NCBI GenBank assembly: GCA_002391385.1
Contig: DGEY01000073.1
Coordinates: 30,494 to 40,200 of the forward strand
DNA from: Firmicutes bacterium UBA3914
Lineage (GTDB): Bacteria > Bacillota > Limnochordia > Darwinibacteriales > Darwinibacteriaceae
DNA: 9,707 nucleotides
Direction: 5' to 3'
In this document: positions 5,392 to 9,707 of the stretch, one piece after another
Layout of the letters: each line of letters begins with the position of its first letter
Numbering within the stretch: position 1 is the stretch's first letter
Translations under genes and position numbers: made by a program
Notes under the pieces: model-generated
The model's input: only the letters and a program-made list of their open reading frames with translations
The model's database searches: none
Told to the model about the DNA's origin: nothing

Positions 5392-6896
5392 CCGGCGCGG
5401 AAATGCGCAGCTTGGAGCAGCAGGCCTTTGCAGAGCTGGGCCTCTCTTCTTTAGTGGTTATGGAAAATGCCGCGAGCCGCATCGTGGAGGTGCTTAAGGG
5501 GGAGTTTGCGCCCCTGGAGGGCAAGCGCATCCACATCCTAGCGGGCCCCGGCAACAACGGCGGCGATGGGCTGGCTGCCGCCAGGCAGCTTCTGGCCCTG
5601 GGCGCCCGGGTGAAGGTGTACTTAGTGGGCAAGCGGCAGCGGGCCAGTCAAGAGAACGGGGCTAATTTGGCCATCCTGGAGAAGCTGGGCGCGGATCTGA
5701 GCGTCGTGGACTTCGGTCAGCTGCACAGGGTGAAGCTGAGCCTCACCTTTGCTGATCTGATTATCGATGCCCTCCTGGGTACGGGTTTTGCCGGCGGGCT
5801 GGAGGAAGGTTGGCGGGAGCTGGTGGAGCTGGTGAACGAGCTGCAGGCGCCGGTGGTGGCTGTGGACTGTCCCACGGGGGTAAACTCCGCCACGGGCGAA
5901 GTGGTGGAAACCGCCATCAAGGCGGCCCTCACCATCAACCTGGGCCTTTTGAAGCTGGGCAACCTGCTCTACCCCGGCAGGGCCTGCGCGGGGAAGAACG
6001 TGGTGGTGGATCTGGGCTTTCCCCTCCAGGCCGAGGGTATTGCCCGGGAGCTGGTGGGCCCCGAGGCCTTGAGCTGGCTGCCTGAGCGGGAGCCCTGGTC
6101 CCACAAGGGAACCCACGGGCACACGCTGGTTGTGGCCGGATCCGCGGGCTATGCCGGTGCCGCGGCCCTCTGCGGTCAGGCGGTGCTGCGGGGGGGCGGG
6201 GGTATGGTGACTGTAGCAGTTCCAGAAGGCATCTACAGCCGCTTTTCCCCCGATGAGCTCATTGTGGTGCCTGTGCCGGAAACGGAGGCAGGTACCTTAG
6301 GTGAAGGCAGCCTGGAGAAGCTCCACGGCCTGCTCAAGGGTAAAGACGTCCTGGCCATCGGGCCCGGACTGGGGCGCAGCCGCCAGGTGGTCAAGGTGGT
6401 CCAGAGCCTTTTGAGCAGCTGGGAGGGGCCCGCGGTGATCGATGCCGATGGGCTTTCCGCCTTGAGCACGGATTTTATGCGCAGTGTGCCCCTGGACAAG
6501 CGGCGCCGCTGGGTGATCACTCCCCATCCAGGGGAGATGGCCCGGCTCACCGCCTCCGACCCGGCCAGCGTCAATGCGGATCGGGTGGGAGCGGCCAGCG
6601 GCTTTGCCCAGCAGTGGGGCCCGGTGGTGGTGCTGAAGGGGGCACCCACCGTTACAGCCGATGGAGAGCGGGTATACATTAACAGCACGGGCAATCACGG
6701 TCTGGCCACCGCGGGCACGGGGGATATCCTCACTGGCCTCACCGCGGCCCTCCTGGGCCAGGGCCTGGCGCCCCTGCAGGCGGGGGCGCTGGCGGCCTAT
6801 GTGCACGGCCGGGCCGGCGATCTGGCGGGAGCCAAGGGCCAAAGGGGACTGAAGGCCGGCGACTGCCTGAACTTCATCCAGGAGATTCTGCAGTAG
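5379..6896 (+). CDS. nnr: Bifunctional NAD(P)HX epimerase / ADP-dependent NAD(P)HX dehydratase
   Basis: This enzyme repairs hydrated NADH and NADPH. The N-terminal YjeF_N domain (about 1-220) interconverts R and S forms of NAD(P)HX; the C-terminal ribokinase-like domain (about 230-505) dehydrates the S form using ADP (ATP in some relatives). Visible epimerase motifs are MENAA (28-32), GPGNNGGDG (56-64), DALLGTGFAGGL (130-141) and VDCPTGVNSATG (162-173, with Asp163), a variant of the usual DIPSG. Dehydratase motifs are KGTHGHTLVVAGS (243-255), IGPGLGRS (327-334), DADGLSAL (355-362), TPHPGEMARL (381-390) and the catalytic AGTGDILTG (445-453, Asp449). Length (505) is typical. A purine-rich Shine-Dalgarno, GGGGGAGGAGGAG, lies just before the ATG inside acpS. 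The acpS-nnr-alr order is common in Firmicutes. Confidence 0.95.
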   Translation: MRVVTGAEMRSLEQQAFAELGLSSLVVMENAASRIVEVLKGEFAPLEGKRIHILAGPGNNGGDGLAAARQLLALGARVKVYLVGKRQRASQENGANLAILEKLGADLSVVDFGQLHRVKLSLTFADLIIDALLGTGFAGGLEEGWRELVELVNELQAPVVAVDCPTGVNSATGEVVETAIKAALTINLGLLKLGNLLYPGRACAGKNVVVDLGFPLQAEGIARELVGPEALSWLPEREPWSHKGTHGHTLVVAGSAGYAGAAALCGQAVLRGGGGMVTVAVPEGIYSRFSPDELIVVPVPETEAGTLGEGSLEKLHGLLKGKDVLAIGPGLGRSRQVVKVVQSLLSSWEGPAVIDADGLSALSTDFMRSVPLDKRRRWVITPHPGEMARLTASDPASVNADRVGAASGFAQQWGPVVVLKGAPTVTADGERVYINSTGNHGLATAGTGDILTGLTAALLGQGLAPLQAGALAAYVHGRAGDLAGAKGQRGLKAGDCLNFIQEILQ

Positions 6897-6913
6897 GACG
6901 GAGTGGTTTGTCC

Positions 6914-8026
6914 ATGAGCAAGCTCACCAGACAGGTGTGGGCTGAGGTTAGCTTGGAGAATATCGCGCATAATGTGCAGCAGTTCCGTAGGCTCATCGGC
7001 CCCGGGTGCGAGCTTATGGCTGTGGTCAAGGCCAATGGCTACGGGCACGGTGCCCTGGAGACCGCCTACACCATGATCGAACACGGCACCAACTGGCTGG
7101 CCACCGCCCTGCCGGAGGAAGCGGTGCGCCTGCGCAGGGGCGGGATCACCGCTCCCATTTTGGTCCTGGGGGCGGTGGGGGAGGATGAACTGGATGTTTG
7201 CGTGGCCTACGACCTGGCTGTCACTGTGTTTGAGCCCCACATTGCCCGGCTGCTCTCCCGGGCCGCCGTGGCCCAGGGGAAGACGGCCAAGGTCCATATC
7301 AAGGTGGATACGGGCATGGGCAGGTTGGGGCTTCTCCCGTGTGATTTTGGGGCGCTGGTGGAACTGGTGCAGAGTCTGCCGGGTTTGGAGATCCAGGGTG
7401 TGTTCACCCACTTTTCCCGGGCGGAGGAGCCGGATCTGGAGTACACCCGCTGGCAGTGGGAGCGCTTTTCCCGGGTGCGGGCGGATCTGGCCGCCAGGAA
7501 AGTCACTGTCCCCTTTTACCACGCGGCCAACACCGCGGCCACCTTGTTTTTCCCCGAGTCCCGGCTAGACCTGGTCCGGGTGGGGCTGGGCATCTACGGG
7601 ATGTATCCCGATGGGCGCAGGCCCCTGGAGCTTAGGCCCGCTTTGAGTCTGAAGACCAGGGTGGCCTTTGTGAAGAGGGTGCCCGCGGGCAGTGCGGTCA
7701 GCTATGGCGGTACGTATGTAACCTGGAAAGAGACTTCCCTTGCGGTTTTGCCCATCGGCTATGCCGACGGGCTGTCCCGGGGGTTGGGCAACAAAGCGCA
7801 GGTGATCATCAAAGGCAGGTACTGCCCCATTGTGGGCCAGATCACCATGGATCACACCATGGTGGATGTGGGGGATCTGCCGGTGGCCATTGGCGATGAG
7901 GTGATTCTTTTGGGCTCCGCGGACGGCCTGGAGATCACCGCGGACGACTGGGCCCGGCATCTGGGCACCATCAACTACGAGATCACCTGCATGCTCACGA
8001 GCCGGGTGGAAAGGGTGTATATCTAG
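6914..8026 (+). CDS. alr: Alanine racemase
   Basis: This PLP enzyme converts L-alanine to D-alanine for peptidoglycan, acting as a cytosolic homodimer. The N-terminal TIM-barrel carries AVVKANGYGHG with Schiff-base Lys39. The C-terminal beta domain carries AVSYGG with the second catalytic base Tyr264, and QITMDHTMVDV with Met312. With the ATG at 6914 these fall at or within one residue of the Geobacillus enzyme numbering (Lys39, Tyr265, Met312), supporting this start. An in-frame TTG at 6908 would add two residues and sits closer to the GGAG at 6900-6903, so it remains possible. The 370-residue length is normal. It follows nnr after 17 bases. In B. subtilis a mazEF-type toxin-antitoxin pair follows alr; here it does not. 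Confidence 0.96.
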   Translation: MSKLTRQVWAEVSLENIAHNVQQFRRLIGPGCELMAVVKANGYGHGALETAYTMIEHGTNWLATALPEEAVRLRRGGITAPILVLGAVGEDELDVCVAYDLAVTVFEPHIARLLSRAAVAQGKTAKVHIKVDTGMGRLGLLPCDFGALVELVQSLPGLEIQGVFTHFSRAEEPDLEYTRWQWERFSRVRADLAARKVTVPFYHAANTAATLFFPESRLDLVRVGLGIYGMYPDGRRPLELRPALSLKTRVAFVKRVPAGSAVSYGGTYVTWKETSLAVLPIGYADGLSRGLGNKAQVIIKGRYCPIVGQITMDHTMVDVGDLPVAIGDEVILLGSADGLEITADDWARHLGTINYEITCMLTSRVERVYI

Positions 8027-8027
8027 C

Positions 8028-8058
8028 CTCCCCGTGCATAGGATCAAGGCGCGGGGGG
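8028..8058 (+). promoter_or_regulatory. Stem-loop in the alr-DOMON gap covering the start region
   Basis: CTCCCCGTGC (8028-8037) can pair with GCGCGGGGGG (8049-8058) as a 10-pair stem with two G-U pairs and an 11-base loop. It fills the gap after alr. Its 3' arm is the G-run directly before the ATG at 8059, which also holds the only G-rich ribosome site for the alternative GTG at 8065. No T-run follows, so it looks more like a structure limiting translation or stabilising RNA than an intrinsic terminator. Confidence 0.4.
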
Positions 8059-8853
8059 ATGGCCGTGAACAGGCTGGCGCTTGGGCTGCTGGTTGTGCTG
8101 CTTGTTTCCGCACAGGTGCTGGCGGCAGAGATCCTGGTGCAGTTTAAAGACCCGCGGGGAGATGATCGGGGAGCTGGGGAGCTTGTCTATCCCGGCCACG
8201 AGGTTTTCGTCCCTGGGCTTTTTGACCTGCTCCGCTTTAGGGTCAGTGCCGATGGGGAATTTGTCTACTTCGACTGTGAATTTGCTGCCCTCACCAATCC
8301 CTTCCGCGCCCCGGAAGGGTACTTCCACCAACGCCTCGAATTGTATATCACAACCGGGATCGAGCCTGGATGGGGCCAGATCCAGATCGGCCCCCACCTG
8401 CTCCACACCAGCCCGGAAGCGGGCTGGGATCTGCGCTTAAGTGCCGCTCCCTTTGGTGAAAGCAGGTTGTACACCGCCGGGGGTGCTGTCCACGAAGTTG
8501 CAGCTTCGGTGCTCCCCGACGGCAGGACCATTCGCCTGCAGGTGCCCAGAAGTTTACTGCCTGACCCCAGTCCAGCATGGGGTTATTATCTCCTGGTGGG
8601 GGCCTTTGACGGGCTGGCCCCAGGTTTCTGGCGGGATCTGGGGGAGGGGCCCTGGCAGGTGGGGGGCGCGGGAGTGCCCGTCTTTGATCTTCTAGCACCG
8701 CGCTGGGGAGCCCGCAGCCAGAGGGCCCAGCTGAGCGGCGGTGTACTTTACCCTGTGTACGGGGGAAAAAGCCCCGTTTGGTCCTGGCTGGCCGGGGGAG
8801 CCGGCGTGCTTATTATCTGCTGCTTGCTGTGGAGGTGGCTTCGTGGAACCTAG
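8059..8853 (+). CDS. Secreted, membrane-anchored glucodextranase C-terminal (DOMON-like) domain protein
   Basis: The 264-residue protein has a signal peptide (about 1-22; hydrophobic LALGLLVVLLV, with VLA-AE as likely cleavage region), one extracytoplasmic domain (about 24-230) and a C-terminal membrane helix (about 241-259, LAGGAGVLIICCLLW) with a short basic tail, RWLRGT. The domain opens with FKDPRGDDRGAGELVYPG (29-46) and VFVPGLFDLLRFRV (49-62). This is the typical D-P-x-G-D-D-x-G-x-G...Y-P...F-x-x-G-x-F-D-L pattern of the C-terminal binding module of glucodextranase, a DOMON-like beta sandwich thought to bind surface polysaccharide or heme/sugar ligands. No catalytic domain is present, so a binding, sensing or scaffold role outside the membrane is inferred, not shown. 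ATG 8059 directly abuts a G-run; GTG at 8065 would give better spacing and leave the signal peptide intact. It overlaps the next gene by 11 bases. Confidence 0.8.
   Translation: MAVNRLALGLLVVLLVSAQVLAAEILVQFKDPRGDDRGAGELVYPGHEVFVPGLFDLLRFRVSADGEFVYFDCEFAALTNPFRAPEGYFHQRLELYITTGIEPGWGQIQIGPHLLHTSPEAGWDLRLSAAPFGESRLYTAGGAVHEVAASVLPDGRTIRLQVPRSLLPDPSPAWGYYLLVGAFDGLAPGFWRDLGEGPWQVGGAGVPVFDLLAPRWGARSQRAQLSGGVLYPVYGGKSPVWSWLAGGAGVLIICCLLWRWLRGT
8831..8836 (+). promoter_or_regulatory. Ribosome binding site of the DnaD-domain gene
   Basis: GGAGGT lies in the last codons of the DOMON-like gene, 6 bases before the GTG at 8843. The in-frame ATG at 8855 has no comparable site, so GTG 8843 is chosen, giving an 11-base overlap with the upstream gene. 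Confidence 0.65.
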
Positions 8854-9247
8854 GATGGAAGATGTTTTTGCGCTGTATGAACAGAAGGTGGCGCCGCTGT
8901 CCAGCGCGCAGAAGGAGAAGCTCTTGGCCGCCCGCGACGAGGGCATGACCCCCTTTGTCCTGGGCTGCGCCATCCTCAGGGCCAAGCAGGAGCAGAGGCG
9001 CAGCCGCCTGGCGGGCAGGGAAAAGCATATCTCCTTCAACTATATTTACCGGATTATCCAGGACTGGCTCAATCACGGCATCACCACTGAGGAGCGTTTC
9101 CGCGCCTATTGGTCGGCCATAACAGAGGATCAGCACAAGGACGAAGGAGGCAAAGCCCATGGTGCTCAGACCAAAGTCACGCGGGAGGATTTCACCTACA
9201 ACCCTACAAAGCAGGACCGCAGCCTTTTCTCGTTCTTGGATGAGTAG
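8843..9247 (+). CDS. Minimal DnaD-domain (DnaB_2-type) replication initiation protein
   Basis: DnaD/DnaB proteins of Firmicutes help bring the replicative helicase to origins or stalled forks. This 134-residue protein appears to contain only the helical C-terminal DnaD domain. It has a helix with FALYEQKVAPLSSAQKEKL (9-27), a second helix through GMTPFVLGCAILRA (34-47), and the signature Y-I-x-x-I-(I/L)-x-x-W: NYIYRIIQDWLNHGITTEE (66-84). The N-terminal winged-helix DNA-binding and oligomerisation domain of full DnaD or DnaB is absent. The C-terminal tail is polar and ends FLDE. The start is GTG at 8843 on the basis of the GGAGGT site; ATG at 8855 would shorten it by four residues. It overlaps the downstream helicase loader gene by 8 bases, so the two products probably act together as a primosome module. 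Confidence 0.8.
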   Translation: MEPRMEDVFALYEQKVAPLSSAQKEKLLAARDEGMTPFVLGCAILRAKQEQRRSRLAGREKHISFNYIYRIIQDWLNHGITTEERFRAYWSAITEDQHKDEGGKAHGAQTKVTREDFTYNPTKQDRSLFSFLDE

Positions 9248-9707
9248 ATACGGTATTAGGCGCAGGCTCCAGGGTGAAAGGTGCCCGGTCTGCGGAGAAG
9301 TGCGCCATAGGATCTATAAAAGCCACCCCTTCCCCATGCCCCCCTCGGTGGGCCGGGGACTGTGGCTTTTATCTGACTGTTCCTGCATCCGCCAAAGGCG
9401 GGCCCAGGAGCGTATGGAGCGGGAGCAGCTTCTGGCGGTGCCCGCGGCCCATCCCCTGCCCCCTGCGCTGCAGGAGAAGACCTTTTCCGGGTTTAAGGTG
9501 ACCGACTTTAACCGGGAGGCCTACGAGGACAGCCTGACCTTTGCCCGCAACTTCGATAAGATCCACGATGGCCGGGGGATCATCTTGGTTGGACCTTCCG
9601 GCACGGGCAAAACCCACCTGGCCGCGGCCATTGCCAATGAGCTGAGGAGCAGGTTTTCCGTGGCCTTTGTGCACCTACCCATCCTCCTGGAGCAGATGCG
9701 CACGGGA
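9240..9707 (+). CDS. DnaI/DnaC-type helicase loader ATPase, 5' part (cut by window end)
   Basis: This open frame runs off the window after 156 codons and is the N-terminal part of an AAA+ helicase loader. It begins with a cysteine cluster C-P-V-C (15-18) and C-S-C (47-49), a likely zinc-binding domain like the one DnaI uses to contact the replicative helicase. A charged linker follows (RRAQERMEREQ, 53-63), then the segment TFSGFKVTDFN (81-91) that usually precedes the ATPase core in this group. Walker A is GPSGTGKTHLAAAIANEL (118-135). Walker B, sensor 1 and the arginine finger would lie beyond the window. The ATG overlaps the end of the DnaD-domain gene (ATGAGTAG) with no Shine-Dalgarno in the 15 bases upstream, so it probably relies on translational coupling. 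A phage origin is possible for DnaC-like loaders, but the chromosomal context of housekeeping genes argues for the host primosome. Confidence 0.85.
   Translation, partial: MSRYGIRRRLQGERCPVCGEVRHRIYKSHPFPMPPSVGRGLWLLSDCSCIRQRRAQERMEREQLLAVPAAHPLPPALQEKTFSGFKVTDFNREAYEDSLTFARNFDKIHDGRGIILVGPSGTGKTHLAAAIANELRSRFSVAFVHLPILLEQMRTG

Noticed and set aside
8741..8842. Longer N-terminus for the DnaD-domain gene starting at 8741
   Set aside because: It would overlap the DOMON-like gene by over 100 bases and add Cys/Gly-rich sequence unlike the family; the GGAGGT site supports GTG 8843.
9274..9501. 75-codon + strand open frame within the helicase loader region
   Set aside because: It is in another frame from the loader, whose zinc-finger cysteines and Walker A motif show the true reading frame.

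Overview
The window reads as a GC-rich chromosomal segment of a Bacillota (Firmicutes) bacterium, probably an anaerobic Clostridia- or Limnochordia-like lineage; the lineage is an inference, since no rRNA is present. Three things support Bacillota: the cdaA-cdaR-glmM order, the acpS-nnr-alr order, and a DnaD-domain protein followed by a DnaI-type helicase loader. All eleven genes lie on the + strand. Gaps are at most about 63 bases and several genes overlap, so most of the window looks like one or two long operons. No tRNA, rRNA, CRISPR array or insertion sequence was seen, and no stretch over 100 bases lacks a gene.

Left part (1-2204): the C-terminal part of an ADP-dependent sugar kinase family protein, an unassigned flavodoxin-fold-like protein, and a class V PLP aminotransferase of the serine-pyruvate/alanine-glyoxylate type.

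Middle part (2228-8026): cdaA (c-di-AMP synthase), cdaR (its membrane regulator, short form) and glmM (phosphoglucosamine mutase) are followed without a break by acpS (holo-ACP synthase), nnr (bifunctional NAD(P)HX repair) and alr (alanine racemase). They cover turgor and cell-wall signalling (c-di-AMP), peptidoglycan precursors (GlcN-1-P, D-Ala), lipid synthesis (ACP activation) and cofactor repair. CdaA, CdaR and GlmM homologues are known to interact physically in other Firmicutes.

Right part (8059-9707): a secreted, membrane-anchored protein with a glucodextranase C-terminal (DOMON-like) domain overlaps a minimal DnaD-domain protein, which in turn overlaps the 5' part of a zinc-finger plus AAA+ helicase loader cut by the window end. 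Envelope genes and replication-initiation genes thus appear translationally linked.

The most unusual sequence-level signal is a perfect 17-base inverted repeat inside the cdaA coding sequence (2310-2326 with 2356-2372). It can extend to a 22-pair stem with a one-sided bulge. A perfect 11-bp hairpin lies in cdaR, and hairpins cover the ribosome-binding sites of cdaR and of the DOMON-like gene.
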